NCBI RefSeq assembly: GCF_014650455.1
Contig: NZ_BMUZ01000006.1
Coordinates: forward strand, 310,001-374,000
Reading direction: 5' to 3'
DNA: 64,000 bases
From: Streptomyces xanthochromogenes
GTDB taxonomy: Bacteria > Actinomycetota > Actinomycetes > Streptomycetales > Streptomycetaceae
The translations under genes were made by a program, and so were the position numbers. The notes beneath the pieces were generated by a model. The model made no database searches. It was given only the letters and a program-made list of their open reading frames with translations, and was not told the origin of the DNA. Position 1 is the stretch's first letter. Each line of letters opens with the position of its first letter. Of this stretch, positions 24,401-33,514 are shown piece after piece.

Positions 24401-24990
24401 CCGCCCTGCCCCGTCCGCCCGGCGGCTCCGGCGTCCTCGGTCCCCCGCGCCCGCCACATCTCCGTCGTGACCGCCCAGCGCTCGTGGTCGCGCCACGCGC
24501 CGTCGATGAAGAGGAAGTCCGGCGAGTAGCCCTCCAGGCGGAAGCCCGCGCGGCGGACGAGGTTGATCGAGCCCGTGTTGGCGGGCTGGACGTTCGCCTC
24601 CAGCCGGTGCAGGCCGAGCGTGCCGAACGCGTACCGCAGGACCAGCGCGAGGCCTTCGCCCATCAGGCCGCGCCCGGCCGCGTGGGCGAAGGCGCCGTAG
24701 CCCAGGGCGCCGGACAGGAAGGCGCCCTCCACCACGTTGTTGATGTTGATGAACCCGGCGATGCGGCCGTCGCCCCGCTCGCAGACCAGGAAGCCGTGCC
24801 GGGTCGGCTCCTCGATCAGGCGCCGCGCGTAGGTCGCGTAGGACTCGGGGTCGGCGGGCGGGGCGAGCCAGGGGCCGTGCAGTGCCCGGCTCGACGCGGC
24901 GAGGGCGGTGAACTCCGCCGCGTCCTCCAGGGTGAAATGGCGTATGCCCACGCGGGGGCCCTCGGCCAGGAAGCCGGCTTCAGTGCGCAT
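24397..24990 (-). CDS. GNAT acetyltransferase (RimJ/RimL type)
   Basis: 197 aa. VGIRHFTLEDAAEFTALAASS, GFININNVVEGAFLSGALGYGAFAHAAGRGLMGEGLALVLRYAFGTLGLHRLEANVQPANTGSINLVRRAGFRLEG is a complete RimJ/RimL acetyltransferase with the acetyl-CoA loop (GRGLMGEGL) and the conserved N-x4-S-x6-GF segment. Relatives acetylate ribosomal protein N-termini or small molecules. It ends in a disordered Gly-rich tail. The target is not known. Confidence 0.88.
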   Translation of the reverse strand: MRTEAGFLAEGPRVGIRHFTLEDAAEFTALAASSRALHGPWLAPPADPESYATYARRLIEEPTRHGFLVCERGDGRIAGFININNVVEGAFLSGALGYGAFAHAAGRGLMGEGLALVLRYAFGTLGLHRLEANVQPANTGSINLVRRAGFRLEGYSPDFLFIDGAWRDHERWAVTTEMWRARGTEDAGAAGRTGQGG

Positions 24991-25021
24991 CGCCTCAGAT
25001 TACTGATCCACTACGGAGGCG

Positions 25022-25261
25022 TTACCGGTTCCGCCTTCTCAGGAAGTAGCCGCAGCACAGCCCCACCACGAACACCGCCAGCAGCGCGAGGTAGAGGGGC
25101 ATGGTGACCTCGGGGATCAGCAGCCGGATCTTGACGTGCCGGGTGTTCTCGAAGATGAAGACCAGGGCCAGGATCGCGAGGACCAGGACCGCGATCCGGC
25201 CCGGGGTCACGACACCGCCCGCCGTGCGTTGCGTACTGCTCGTCTCGCCCTTGGGGCTCAT
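25022..25261 (-). CDS. LapA/DUF1049 family small membrane protein
   Basis: 79 aa, two transmembrane helices: RIAVLVLAILALVFIFENTRHVKIRLLIPEV and PLYLALLAVFVVGLCCGYFLRRRN. The FIFENT and polar-turn pattern is that of the LapA (DUF1049) family, associated with lipopolysaccharide assembly in E. coli; in Gram-positives the role is not known. The gene lies 31 bp upstream of the acetyltransferase gene on the same strand and may be co-transcribed. Confidence 0.82.
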   Translation of the reverse strand: MSPKGETSSTQRTAGGVVTPGRIAVLVLAILALVFIFENTRHVKIRLLIPEVTMPLYLALLAVFVVGLCCGYFLRRRNR

Positions 25262-25420
25262 GGTCCGGCCCTTTCGTTCGTGCCGCGCTGTAGCGGCTCC
25301 CCTCGTCCCAGGTTGCGGGACTGGGCACACCGGCGTGCGGTCCTGCGGGCCGTACGGGTGAGGGCGAGCGGCAGCACGGACGGGGACGTCCCCCCGTCCG
25401 TGCGGAGACGACCTCCCGTG

Positions 25421-25450
25421 CTTGTCAGACAAGTAGGGGCCGGGCATGCT
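25421..25450 (+). promoter_or_regulatory. gntR promoter with overlapping palindromic operator
   Basis: CTTGTCAGACAAG (25421-25433) is a 13-bp palindrome with 5-bp arms. It contains a -35 hexamer TTGTCA (25422-25427), 17 bp from a -10-like CATGCT (25445-25450). The ATG of the GntR gene is 30 bp further on. The 12-nt core recurs at the adenosine deaminase start. Binding here would block RNA polymerase, so autorepression is the simple reading. Confidence 0.65.
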
Positions 25451-25479
25451 GGCCTTCCGGTACGGCGAGAGGCGAGTTC

Positions 25480-26211
25480 ATGGCAGAGGGCGGGCAGCAG
25501 CGCAGGCCGGTCGTGGCGCTGTACGAGCGGATCGCGGACGCGATCCACGACGGCACCTATCCCCGGGGCTCCACCCTGCCCTCGGAGCCGAAGCTCGCGG
25601 GCGAGCTGGGGGTGAGCCGCCCGGCCCTGCGCGAGGCGCTGCTCCTGCTCCAGGAGGACGGTCTCCTCTCGGTGCGGCGCGGGGTGGGCCGGACCGTGAA
25701 CGACCGGCCGCCCCGGCGCGGCTTCGAGCAGCTCCAGCCGCTCGACGACCTCCTCGGGCCGGTCCGCGTACGGGCCCTGTTGCGCAGCCGCGAGGAACCC
25801 ACCGACTTCACCGCCCAGCATCTGCTCGCGCCCGCCGGATCGGACCTCAGATTCTGGGAATCCGTGCTGGTCGGGGAGTCTCTCGCGGTCGCGCTCAGCC
25901 ATGAGTGGGCCGCCCCCGAGGACGTCGTCGAGCGCCTGCACCCCGCGTTCGCCGAGGCCCTGCGCGCCGAGCCCGCCGCCTCCATGCTCACCGTCCTCGC
26001 CGAGGCCTCCCGGGGCGTCCAGCTCACCGCGCACAGCGGGATCAGCGCAACGCTGCTCGGCCGGCGCAGGGGCGAGCAGCTGGACCGCCCGGCGGACACC
26101 CCGGCCGTGCTCATCACCCAGGTCGTACGGGTCGACGGCACCCCGGTGATGGCCGCCAAGCACATGCTGCCGACGGGAGCCCCGGCGCTCCCCGTACTCC
26201 AGTCCTGCTAG
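25480..26211 (+). CDS. GntR family transcriptional regulator (HutC/UTRA type)
   Basis: 243 aa. Residues 11-75 are a winged helix ([62 protein letters not shown]), and the rest is a UTRA-like effector domain ending [16 protein letters not shown]. It precedes the adenosine deaminase gene by 44 bp. A shared word CTTGTCAGACAA lies in its own promoter and over the first codons of the deaminase, so it probably controls both, perhaps in response to a purine nucleoside (inferred). Confidence 0.88.
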   Translation: MAEGGQQRRPVVALYERIADAIHDGTYPRGSTLPSEPKLAGELGVSRPALREALLLLQEDGLLSVRRGVGRTVNDRPPRRGFEQLQPLDDLLGPVRVRALLRSREEPTDFTAQHLLAPAGSDLRFWESVLVGESLAVALSHEWAAPEDVVERLHPAFAEALRAEPAASMLTVLAEASRGVQLTAHSGISATLLGRRRGEQLDRPADTPAVLITQVVRVDGTPVMAAKHMLPTGAPALPVLQSC

Positions 26212-26241
26212 CACCCGGGCGGGCCCGGGCACGGCACGCTG

Positions 26242-26272
26242 TACACTCCCGCCTCATGCACTTGTCAGACAA
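26242..26272 (+). promoter_or_regulatory. Leaderless adenosine deaminase promoter and intragenic operator
   Basis: TACACT (26242-26247) is a good -10 hexamer ending 8 nt before the ATG, which places the transcription start at or beside the A of ATG. No Shine-Dalgarno precedes the ATG. CTTGTCAGACAA (26261-26272) lies over codons 2-6, so a bound GntR protein would sit just downstream of the start site. The -35 is not evident. Confidence 0.5.
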
Positions 26273-27359
26273 CCCTGCCGCCACCCCCTCGGTCACCCCC
26301 GCCGAGTGGATCCGCCGCGCCCCGAAGGCCGTCCTGCACGACCACCTCGACGGCGGCCTCCGCCCCGCCACCATCGTCGAGCTGGCCCGCTCCTGCGGGT
26401 ACGCCGCACTGCCTACCGAGGACCCGGCCGAGCTCGCGCTCTGGTTCCGTGACGCCGCCGACTCCGGCTCGCTGGAGCGCTACCTGGAGACCTTCGCCCA
26501 CACCTGCGCGGTGATGCAGACCCGCGAGGCGCTGCACCGCATCGCGGCGGAGTGCGCCGAGGACCTGGCGGCCGACGGCGTCGTGTACGCGGAGGTGCGC
26601 TACGCGCCCGAGCAGCACCTGGAGGGCGGCCTGACCCTCGACGAGGTCGTCGACGCCGTCAACGAGGGCCTGCGCGAGGGCGAGCGCCGCACCGGCGGGC
26701 GGATCACCGTGCGCGCGCTCCTCACCGGCATGCGGCACACCCGGCGCTCCCTGGAGATAGCCGAGCTGACCGTCGCCCACCGGGACCGGGGCGTGGCGGG
26801 CTTCGACATCGCTGGCGGCGAGATCGGCAACCCGCCGGCCGAGCACCTGCCCGCCTTCCAGCACCTCAAGCGGGCCAACTGCCACATCACCATCCACGCC
26901 GGCGAGGCCGTCGGCGCGGAGTCGGTGCACGAGGCGGTCCAGGTGTGCGGCGCCGAGCGCGTCGGTCACGGCGTGCGCATCACCGACGACATCGGCGCCG
27001 ACGGCACGCTCGGCCACCTCGCCGCGTACGTCCGGGACAACCGGATCGCCCTGGAGGTCTGCCCTACCTCCAACCTGCAGACGGGCGCCGCGATCTCGTA
27101 CGAGAAGCACCCGATCGACGAGCTGCGCCGGCTCGGCTTCACGGTGACCCTCAACACCGACAACCGGTTGGTGTCCGGCACGACCATGAGCGAGGAGTTC
27201 CAGCACATGGCGGACGCCTTCGGCTACGGCCCGGAGGTCTTCGAGGAGTTCACCGTCGCCGCGGTCGAGGCGGCGTTCCTGCCGCTGCCGGAACGCCGTC
27301 GCATCATCGACGAGCTGGTGCGCCCGGGTTACGCGGCGCTCAGTTCAACGTCCCGCTGA
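26256..27359 (+). CDS. Adenosine deaminase
   Basis: 367 aa. [15 protein letters not shown] carries the HxH zinc ligands, [11 protein letters not shown] the catalytic His-Ala-Gly-Glu, VGHGVRI the next His, and [17 protein letters not shown] the catalytic Asp. It hydrolyses adenosine or deoxyadenosine to inosine and ammonia in purine salvage. The usual TDDP near the last motif is TDNR here. The extended upstream frame overlaps gntR, so the ATG at codon 1 given is preferred. Its 3' end overlaps the convergent hydrolase gene by 20 bp. Confidence 0.92.
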   Translation: MHLSDNPAATPSVTPAEWIRRAPKAVLHDHLDGGLRPATIVELARSCGYAALPTEDPAELALWFRDAADSGSLERYLETFAHTCAVMQTREALHRIAAECAEDLAADGVVYAEVRYAPEQHLEGGLTLDEVVDAVNEGLREGERRTGGRITVRALLTGMRHTRRSLEIAELTVAHRDRGVAGFDIAGGEIGNPPAEHLPAFQHLKRANCHITIHAGEAVGAESVHEAVQVCGAERVGHGVRITDDIGADGTLGHLAAYVRDNRIALEVCPTSNLQTGAAISYEKHPIDELRRLGFTVTLNTDNRLVSGTTMSEEFQHMADAFGYGPEVFEEFTVAAVEAAFLPLPERRRIIDELVRPGYAALSSTSR

Positions 27360-29127
27360 CGAAGGGCAGTTGGAGCGTCCCCGTGTCACCGGGGGCGCTC
27401 ACGACCGTCACCGGCTTGACGCCCTTGTTGCCGAGGTAGGCGTCGTCGCTCGCGGCGATCGCGAACTCGATGCGGTGCCCGGCCTCGTAGCGGTGTGCGA
27501 TGCCGGGCAGGGCGACGGTGAACTGCTTCGTGACGTCCGGCACCCGCACCGGCGCGACCAGTCGGCGCACCAGCGTCTTGGTGCCGTCGGGTGCCACGTC
27601 GTACAGCTTGGCGAAGAGGACCAGCTTGTCGGCGGCGTCGCCGGAGTCCTGGGTCGCGCGCGCGGCGGGCGAGGACACCTTGAGGATGGCCTTCGCCGAG
27701 CCTACGACGTCGACCGGCGCCTTCAGCGGGGCGGTGTCCCACCCGAGGTAGGTGCCGGGGGTGTCGTAGGGCGCCGGGTCGGGCAGTCCGATCGTGCCGG
27801 CCAGGGAACTCTCCGAATGGCTCGTCGGGACGAGCCAGTTGGTGTACGTACGGCTGCCACGGGCCACCTTCGCCCGGTTGTCGACGAGTTTGCCGTCGCC
27901 GGAGAGGTACACCTTCTGCGAGAGCGGCGGCACCTTGGACGCCTCGCCGTAGCCGCTCTGCCAGTCGCGGTAGTAGGCGAACGCGGGCCCGGTGTCGGTG
28001 TGCCGGTCCTTGTGCAGGTACCGGTCGAACCAGGCGAGGATGCGCTGCCCCGTGTAACTGGTCTCCAAGTTGCCCTGGGTCAGGTCGAGTTCGCCCGGGG
28101 CCTGGCCGCCGCTGTGACCCCAGGACTGCCAGATCATCTTGGTCGTGGTGCCGTTGTCCTTGAGCGCCTGGTAGGTGGCCGTGGCCTCGTTGAGGTTGAA
28201 CAGGCTGTCCGTCTGGCCCTGGATGAGCAGGGTGGGCGCCTCGACGCGGTCGAGGTAGCTGACCGGGGAGACGCTCCGGGCGTAGCGCAGCATCGCGGCG
28301 GTCCGGGCGGCCGGGTAGCTGCCCGAGTTGAGCAGGCCGATCGTCTTGCAGGCGTCGGACACGAAGTGCACGCAGCCCAGCGTGCCCCAGCGGGACGGGT
28401 CGAGGTTCGGCAGCGTGATGGGCTGACTCTCGCCCATGAGGTAGAACCCGTTGGTCCACTGCCACTTGAAGGCGCCGGGCACCTTGCGGTCGGCCACGTT
28501 GTTGGGGTCGAGCGCGTACGACAGGTCGTTCCAGGTGATCATGGGGACAAGGGCGTCGACGCGGTGGTCCACGGCGGCCGTGGCCATCTGGACGGCGCCA
28601 CCGTAGGAGCCGCCGATCATTCCGACGCGGGGGTCGCCCGGGCGGTCCCTGGTGACGAAGTCGACGCGGGTGCCGTCGTCGGCGGCCCGGGTCCCGGCGA
28701 GGAAGTCGATGAGACGGGAGGCCGCGCGGCCGTCGATCGCCGGGTCGTCGAGGGAGATGAGGCAGCCCGACTTGCCGAAGCCGAGCCCCGAGTAGGCGAG
28801 GGCCACGTACCCACGGGCGGCGAACGCCTTGGCCGTGCCGGCCGTGGAGCCGTCCGCCTTGTTGCCGCCGAAGCCGTTGGTGGTGAGCACGGCGGGCGCG
28901 GGGTGCGCCTTGTCGACGCCGGCCGGACGGTAGAGGTCGGCGTCCACCGCACAGGTGCGGCCTCCCGCCCGCACGGTGAACTTCAGTGCGGTGACCGTGA
29001 CTTGGCCCTCATCCGCCCCCGGTGACGCGACGGCGGGCGCGGAGGCGAGCAGCGGCACGGCGAGCGCCGCGCCGAGGGCGGCCGCCAATGGCTTGCGGGT
29101 TCGGGGCACGGTACGGCGACGGGTCAC
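27340..29127 (-). CDS. Secreted CocE/Xaa-Pro dipeptidyl-peptidase-like hydrolase
   Basis: 595 aa from the GTG with GGAGG 5 nt upstream; an earlier GTG overlaps that site. A twin-Arg-like basic start ([10 protein letters not shown]) and hydrophobic stretch to ASAPAVASP form a signal peptide. The alpha/beta hydrolase core has the nucleophile elbow GGSYGG (Ser about 174), [11 protein letters not shown] near the Asp, and SWGHSGG near the His. The C-terminal 150 residues are the jelly-roll domain of the CocE/PepX family. It probably cleaves peptide or ester bonds outside the cell. It lies 112 bp after the S66 peptidase gene, behind a 28-bp palindrome. Confidence 0.87.
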   Translation of the reverse strand: MTRRRTVPRTRKPLAAALGAALAVPLLASAPAVASPGADEGQVTVTALKFTVRAGGRTCAVDADLYRPAGVDKAHPAPAVLTTNGFGGNKADGSTAGTAKAFAARGYVALAYSGLGFGKSGCLISLDDPAIDGRAASRLIDFLAGTRAADDGTRVDFVTRDRPGDPRVGMIGGSYGGAVQMATAAVDHRVDALVPMITWNDLSYALDPNNVADRKVPGAFKWQWTNGFYLMGESQPITLPNLDPSRWGTLGCVHFVSDACKTIGLLNSGSYPAARTAAMLRYARSVSPVSYLDRVEAPTLLIQGQTDSLFNLNEATATYQALKDNGTTTKMIWQSWGHSGGQAPGELDLTQGNLETSYTGQRILAWFDRYLHKDRHTDTGPAFAYYRDWQSGYGEASKVPPLSQKVYLSGDGKLVDNRAKVARGSRTYTNWLVPTSHSESSLAGTIGLPDPAPYDTPGTYLGWDTAPLKAPVDVVGSAKAILKVSSPAARATQDSGDAADKLVLFAKLYDVAPDGTKTLVRRLVAPVRVPDVTKQFTVALPGIAHRYEAGHRIEFAIAASDDAYLGNKGVKPVTVVSAPGDTGTLQLPFVSGTLN

Positions 29128-29144
29128 GGCGTCCTCCACGGCAC

Positions 29145-29172
29145 GGCGGGCCTACCGACCGGTAGGCCCGCC
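29145..29172. promoter_or_regulatory. Perfect 28-bp palindrome upstream of the CocE-type hydrolase
   Basis: Arms GGCGGGCCTACCG and CGGTAGGCCCGCC flank a 2-nt centre, 18 bp upstream of the hydrolase start. The TACCGACCGGTA core looks like a TetR-family operator. As RNA it would be a very stable hairpin, but there is no T run on either side, so an operator is more likely than a terminator. No TetR gene is adjacent. Confidence 0.7.
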
Positions 29173-29239
29173 TCATGCTGTGACACGTGAAACTCCGCGT
29201 CAACGGCTGGGACACAACCTTCTTGCCTCAGGCGGGAGT

Positions 29240-30175
29240 TCATGCCAGAGCGGGCATCTCGAGGGTCAGCGTGCCGCTGTCCGCGTCGAGGACCGCGGGC
29301 ACCCCGAGCGGCATCGTCAGGGCCGTGTCGCAGTGGCCGAAGCCCAGGTCCTCCACGACGGGCACGCCGAGCCGGCCGAGCCTTTCGCGCAGCACCGGGC
29401 GCACCCGCTCCTCGTACGGTCCGCAGTCCTTCCAGGAGCCGAGCGCGACGCCGGTGACGCCCTCCAGCCAGCCCGCGCGCAGGAGTTGGGTCAGGGTGCG
29501 ATCCAGCCGGTAGTCCTCCTCGCCGACGTCTTCGAGCAGCAGCAGCCCGCCCCCTGCGGACCGTCGGCCGTGGGGGGTGGCGAGGTCGGCGGCCAGCAGG
29601 GAGAGGCAGCCGCCGACCGTGACGCCCCGGGCGCGGCCCGGGACCAGGGGCCGTGCGCCGGGCAGGCCGAGGACCAGGGCGGCCTCGGGCTCGAACAGGG
29701 TGGTGCGCAGGGACTGCTGGGTGGTGGCGTTGTTGATGAAGGCGAGCGTGGAGGCCATCGGGCCGTGCAGGGTGGAAAGGCCGAGCCGGACGGCGAACGC
29801 CTCGTGCAGGGCGGTCACATCGCTGTAGCCGATGAGCACCTTGGGCCCGGCCGCCCGCAGCGCCTCCCAGTCGAGCAGGTCGACCATGCGCTGGACGCCG
29901 TAGCCGCCCCGGCCGCACATCACGGCGTCGACGCCCGGGTCGCACCAGGCGTCCTGGAAGTCCCGGGCCCGCTTCTCGTCCTCACCCGCCAGATATCTGA
30001 ACTGTGGGTGCCGGTCGGTGACTTGGGGGGTGGCGACGGGATCGAGGCCCCAGCCGCGCAGGACGTCGAGCCCTTCCTGGAGGCGTTCCTCGACGACGGG
30101 TCCGCTGGGCGCCACCACGGCGATCCTGGCGCCGGGGGCGAGGCGGTGCGGGCGGGTGAGTCCGGCGGCGTTCAC
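29240..30175 (-). CDS. S66 family LD-carboxypeptidase
   Basis: 311 aa from a GTG that overlaps the S9 peptidase stop (GTGA). IAVVAPSGPVVEERLQEGLDVLRGWG opens the domain; LIGYSDVTALHEAF carries the nucleophile Ser, LLLEDVGEEDYRLDR the Glu, and VEDLGFGHCDTALTMPLG the His of the Ser-Glu-His triad. S66 enzymes release the terminal D-Ala from murein tetrapeptides, or cleave microcin-like nucleotide peptides (MccF). With a D-aminopeptidase in the same run, cell-wall peptide recycling is a reasonable role. Confidence 0.9.
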   Translation of the reverse strand: MNAAGLTRPHRLAPGARIAVVAPSGPVVEERLQEGLDVLRGWGLDPVATPQVTDRHPQFRYLAGEDEKRARDFQDAWCDPGVDAVMCGRGGYGVQRMVDLLDWEALRAAGPKVLIGYSDVTALHEAFAVRLGLSTLHGPMASTLAFINNATTQQSLRTTLFEPEAALVLGLPGARPLVPGRARGVTVGGCLSLLAADLATPHGRRSAGGGLLLLEDVGEEDYRLDRTLTQLLRAGWLEGVTGVALGSWKDCGPYEERVRPVLRERLGRLGVPVVEDLGFGHCDTALTMPLGVPAVLDADSGTLTLEMPALA

Positions 30176-32160
30176 TTGGTGAGCTCCAGGAGCGGGATGT
30201 CGTTCCGGTCGATCGCGAACACCTGCGTGTACAGGGAGAGTTCGGCCTCCAGGGCACGGATCACGGTGTCCGCGCGACGGAAGCCGTGGCCCTCGCCCTC
30301 GAAGGTGAGGTAGGCATGCGGGATGCCGCGCCCGGTCAGCTTCTCCAGGAACTGCTCGCACTGCACCGGCGGGCAGATCGCGTCGTCCAGGCCCTGGAGC
30401 AGCAGGAAGGGCGCGGTGATGCGATCGGTGTGCTGGGCGGGCGAGCGGTCGCGGTAGCGGTCGGGCACCTCGGCGTAGGGACCGATGAGGCTGTCCAGGT
30501 AGCGCGATTCGAAGTCGTGGGTGACGTCGAGCCAGCCCGCGAGGTCGAGGACGGGGTAGAGGATCGTGCCGCAGGCGTAGACGTCGGTGCCGGCGAGGGA
30601 GGCGGCCGTGGTCCAGCCGCCCGCGCTGCCGCCGCGGATCGCGAGGCGGCGGGGGTCGGCGGTGCCGTTCTCGGCCAGGGCGCGGGCGACGGCGGCGCAG
30701 TCCTCGACGTCGACGATGCCCCACTGTTCGCGCAGCCGGTTGCGGTAGGCGCGCCCGTAGCCCGTGGAGCCGCCGTAGTCGACCTTGACGACGCCGATGC
30801 CACGCGAGGTGAAGTAGGCGGTCTCCAGGTCGAGTGCGAGGGACACACAGCCGGTGGGGCCGCCGTGTGCCCAGACCACATAGGGCGGCAGTTCACCGGC
30901 GGGGGCGGTGTGGTCGGGGCTGTGCGGCGGGTAGACGTGGGCGTGGATCTCCCGGCCGCCCGGTCCGGTGTAGGTGCGGACCAGCGGTTCGGGGTAGTAC
31001 GCCGGGTCGACCGCGTCGGTGTGGGCGCAGCCGATCACGCGGGCGCGGCCGGTGGCGGTGTCGAGTTCGACGAGTTCGGCGGAGGTGCGCGGGCTCACGG
31101 CCACGCCCACGACGCGGCTGCCGTGGGCGGCGAGCGTGGAGGACCACTGCGTCCAGGGTCCGGCGGCGTCGACGACCTCGCCGCTCTCGGGGTCGAGTAT
31201 GCCGAGCGTGGTGGCGCCGGCTCCGTGCACGACGGCGATCAGGCCGCTGTCCAGGGGCTGGAACCAGCGCCGCCCGGCCTGCCACAGGGGGCCCGCGAAC
31301 TCCTCGTCGCGGGGGCACAGCGCGACGGCCGGGCCGTCGGCGGGGTCGGCCGGGTCGGCACGGTACAGGTTCCACCAGCCGCTGCGGTCGGAGGCGAACA
31401 GGAGCCTGCCGTCGGCGGCCCAGTCGGCCTGCGCGACGGACTCCTCCGGCCCGCCGGCCACGGTGCGGGTGCGCCGCAGGTCTCCGTCCTCGCCGACCTC
31501 GGCGACGATCAACTCGGTTCCGTCCCACGGCATCCGGGGGTGGTCCCAGCCGATCCAGGCGGCCAGGCGGCCGTCCGGCGAGAGCCGGGGGCCGGTGACG
31601 AAATGATGCCTTCCGTCACTCAACTCCCTTACCGAGAACCGGTTTTCGGCAGCCGATCCGTCCAGGGGGACGGCGACGATCACGCGGCGCACGTCGGTGG
31701 GCGCCGCACCGGTGAACTCCTCCAGCACGCACCACACTTCACCCCGGTCGAGGTCGATCCGGGGGTCGACCCAGCGCAGCCCCTCGCCGACCGCCGAGAG
31801 CGGGGTGAGCGGCCGTGGCGCGGCGGTGCCGTCCGGCTCGAACGCGTAGAGGCGCTGGTCGGTGAAGTGCGCGAAGACGACGAGCGGGCCGTCGGCGCCG
31901 CGGTCCACGCCGTCCCAGGGCCGTCCTCCGTACTCCATGACCCTGCTGCGGACGTTCCACGGCTCGGGCAGGACCTGGCGTGCCGTGCCGTCGGGGCCTC
32001 GGCGCACGAGGGTCCGCCTGCCGCCCTCCGCGGAGCGTGGCTCCGTCCACCACACGTGGTCGCCGACGACGGCGACATCGTCGGCGCGGCCCTCGTGGGC
32101 GGCGGCGAGCGCCGCGTCGATGGGTGAAGGCCAGCTTCCGTAGGGCGCGGTGGGCACCAT
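30172..32160 (-). CDS. S9 family prolyl-oligopeptidase-type peptidase
   Basis: 662 aa. The N-terminal 380 residues are a WD40-like beta propeller (YRADPADPADG, LSPDGRLAAWIGWDHPRMPWDGTEL), the rest the alpha/beta hydrolase. PPYVVWAHGGPTG, IRGGSAGGWT (nucleophile Ser), LQGLDDAICPP (Asp) and GEGHGFR (His) give the complete triad. It is a cytosolic peptidase of the DPP/acylaminoacyl type. GAGGAG lies before the ATG. Upstream is M20 (22 bp), downstream S66 (overlap), so one transcript is likely. Confidence 0.92.
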   Translation of the reverse strand: MVPTAPYGSWPSPIDAALAAAHEGRADDVAVVGDHVWWTEPRSAEGGRRTLVRRGPDGTARQVLPEPWNVRSRVMEYGGRPWDGVDRGADGPLVVFAHFTDQRLYAFEPDGTAAPRPLTPLSAVGEGLRWVDPRIDLDRGEVWCVLEEFTGAAPTDVRRVIVAVPLDGSAAENRFSVRELSDGRHHFVTGPRLSPDGRLAAWIGWDHPRMPWDGTELIVAEVGEDGDLRRTRTVAGGPEESVAQADWAADGRLLFASDRSGWWNLYRADPADPADGPAVALCPRDEEFAGPLWQAGRRWFQPLDSGLIAVVHGAGATTLGILDPESGEVVDAAGPWTQWSSTLAAHGSRVVGVAVSPRTSAELVELDTATGRARVIGCAHTDAVDPAYYPEPLVRTYTGPGGREIHAHVYPPHSPDHTAPAGELPPYVVWAHGGPTGCVSLALDLETAYFTSRGIGVVKVDYGGSTGYGRAYRNRLREQWGIVDVEDCAAVARALAENGTADPRRLAIRGGSAGGWTTAASLAGTDVYACGTILYPVLDLAGWLDVTHDFESRYLDSLIGPYAEVPDRYRDRSPAQHTDRITAPFLLLQGLDDAICPPVQCEQFLEKLTGRGIPHAYLTFEGEGHGFRRADTVIRALEAELSLYTQVFAIDRNDIPLLELTK

Positions 32161-32182
32161 CGTGGGGACTCTCCTCGGGAGG

Positions 32183-33514
32183 CTATGCGGAGCGCAGGTA
32201 GTGGTCGAGGACGCGGACGCCGAAGTGCAGCGCGTCCACGGGGACCCGTTCGTCGACGCCGTGGAACAGCGCCTGGTAGTCGAGGCCGGGCGGCATGCGC
32301 AGCGGTGCGAAACCGTATCCGGTGATGCCGAGCCGCGAGAACTGCTTGGCGTCGGTGCCGCCCGACATGCAATACGGCACGACATGGCCCTCGGGCGCGA
32401 ACCGCTCGATGGCGGCCCGCAGTTTGCGGTACGTCGGCGAGTCGACGGGCGCTTGGAGCGCGACCTCGCCGTGGTGGAAGTCCCAGTCGACGTAGGGCCC
32501 GGTCAACTCGTCCATGACGGTGCGGAATTCGGCCTCGCCGCCGGGCACGGTCCGCCCGTCGACGTGTGCGGTGGCGTGCCCGGGGATGACGTTGACCTTG
32601 TAACCGGCGTCCAGCATGGTCGGGTTGGCGCTGTTGCGGATCACCGGCTCGACCAAGGCGGCGGCGGGGCCGAGCTTGCCGAGCAGTTCGTCGGCGTCGA
32701 AGTCGGGGGCGTCGGGGTCGGCGTCGATGCCGTGCAGGGCGGCCAGTTCGACGAGGCTCGCGCGGACCGTCGGGGTGATGCGGACCGGCCACTCGTGTTC
32801 GCCGATGCGGGCGACGGCGGCGGCGAGCCGGCTGACCGCGTTGGACCGGTTCACCTTGGAGCCGTGGCCCGCGCGGCCGTGTGCGGTCAGGCGCAGCCAG
32901 GCGGTGCCGCGCTCCCCCGCCCCGACCGGGTAGATCTCCATGCCGCGGCCGGCGTGGAAGGTGACGCCGCCCGACTCGCTGATGCCCTCGGTGCAGCCCT
33001 CGAAGAGTTCGCGGTGGTGGTCGGCGAGGAAGCCCGAGCCGTCGACGGCGCTGGCCTCCTCGTCGGCGGTGTAGGCGAGGACGATGTCCCGCCGGGGGCG
33101 CACTCCGTGCCGGGCCCAGGCGCGGACGACCGCGAGGACCATCGCGTCCATGTTCTTCATGTCGACGGCGCCCCGGCCCCAGACCATGCCGTCGGCGATC
33201 TCGCCCGAGAAGGGGTGCACGCTCCAGTCGGCGGCCTCGGCGGGCACCACGTCGAGGTGTCCGTGCACGAGCAGCGCGTCGGCCGACGGGTCGGTTCCCT
33301 CGATCCGGGCGACCACGTTGGTGCGCCCCTCGGTGCGCTCCAGCATGCGGGGCTCCAGGCCGGCCGCCGCGAGGCGTTCGGCGACGTACTCGGCGGCGGG
33401 CCGCTCCCGGCAGTCGCCGCCGCCCCGGTTGCTGGTGTCGATCCGGATCAGCTCGGAGGTGAAGGTCACCGCCTCGTCGAGCGCCACCTGATCGGCCGTC
33501 TCCACCTCAGCCAT
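32183..33514 (-). CDS. M20/M25/M40 family zinc dipeptidase
   Basis: 443 aa. LLVHGHLDVVPAE and WGRGAVDMKNMDA carry the first metal ligands, AYTADEEASAVDGS the catalytic Glu-Glu, and LFHGVDERVPVD the final His. The middle third is the dimerisation domain (GHGSKVNRSNAVSRL). The family includes DapE, ArgE and dipeptidases such as PepV. It overlaps dppA by 8 bp and is followed by S9 at 22 bp; GGAGG lies inside dppA. The substrate is not decided by sequence. Confidence 0.9.
   Translation of the reverse strand: MAEVETADQVALDEAVTFTSELIRIDTSNRGGGDCRERPAAEYVAERLAAAGLEPRMLERTEGRTNVVARIEGTDPSADALLVHGHLDVVPAEAADWSVHPFSGEIADGMVWGRGAVDMKNMDAMVLAVVRAWARHGVRPRRDIVLAYTADEEASAVDGSGFLADHHRELFEGCTEGISESGGVTFHAGRGMEIYPVGAGERGTAWLRLTAHGRAGHGSKVNRSNAVSRLAAAVARIGEHEWPVRITPTVRASLVELAALHGIDADPDAPDFDADELLGKLGPAAALVEPVIRNSANPTMLDAGYKVNVIPGHATAHVDGRTVPGGEAEFRTVMDELTGPYVDWDFHHGEVALQAPVDSPTYRKLRAAIERFAPEGHVVPYCMSGGTDAKQFSRLGITGYGFAPLRMPPGLDYQALFHGVDERVPVDALHFGVRVLDHYLRSA

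Noticed and set aside
32183-33514. DapE or ArgE for the M20 gene
   Set aside because: Motifs are shared by the whole M20 family, and no lysine or arginine pathway gene is nearby.
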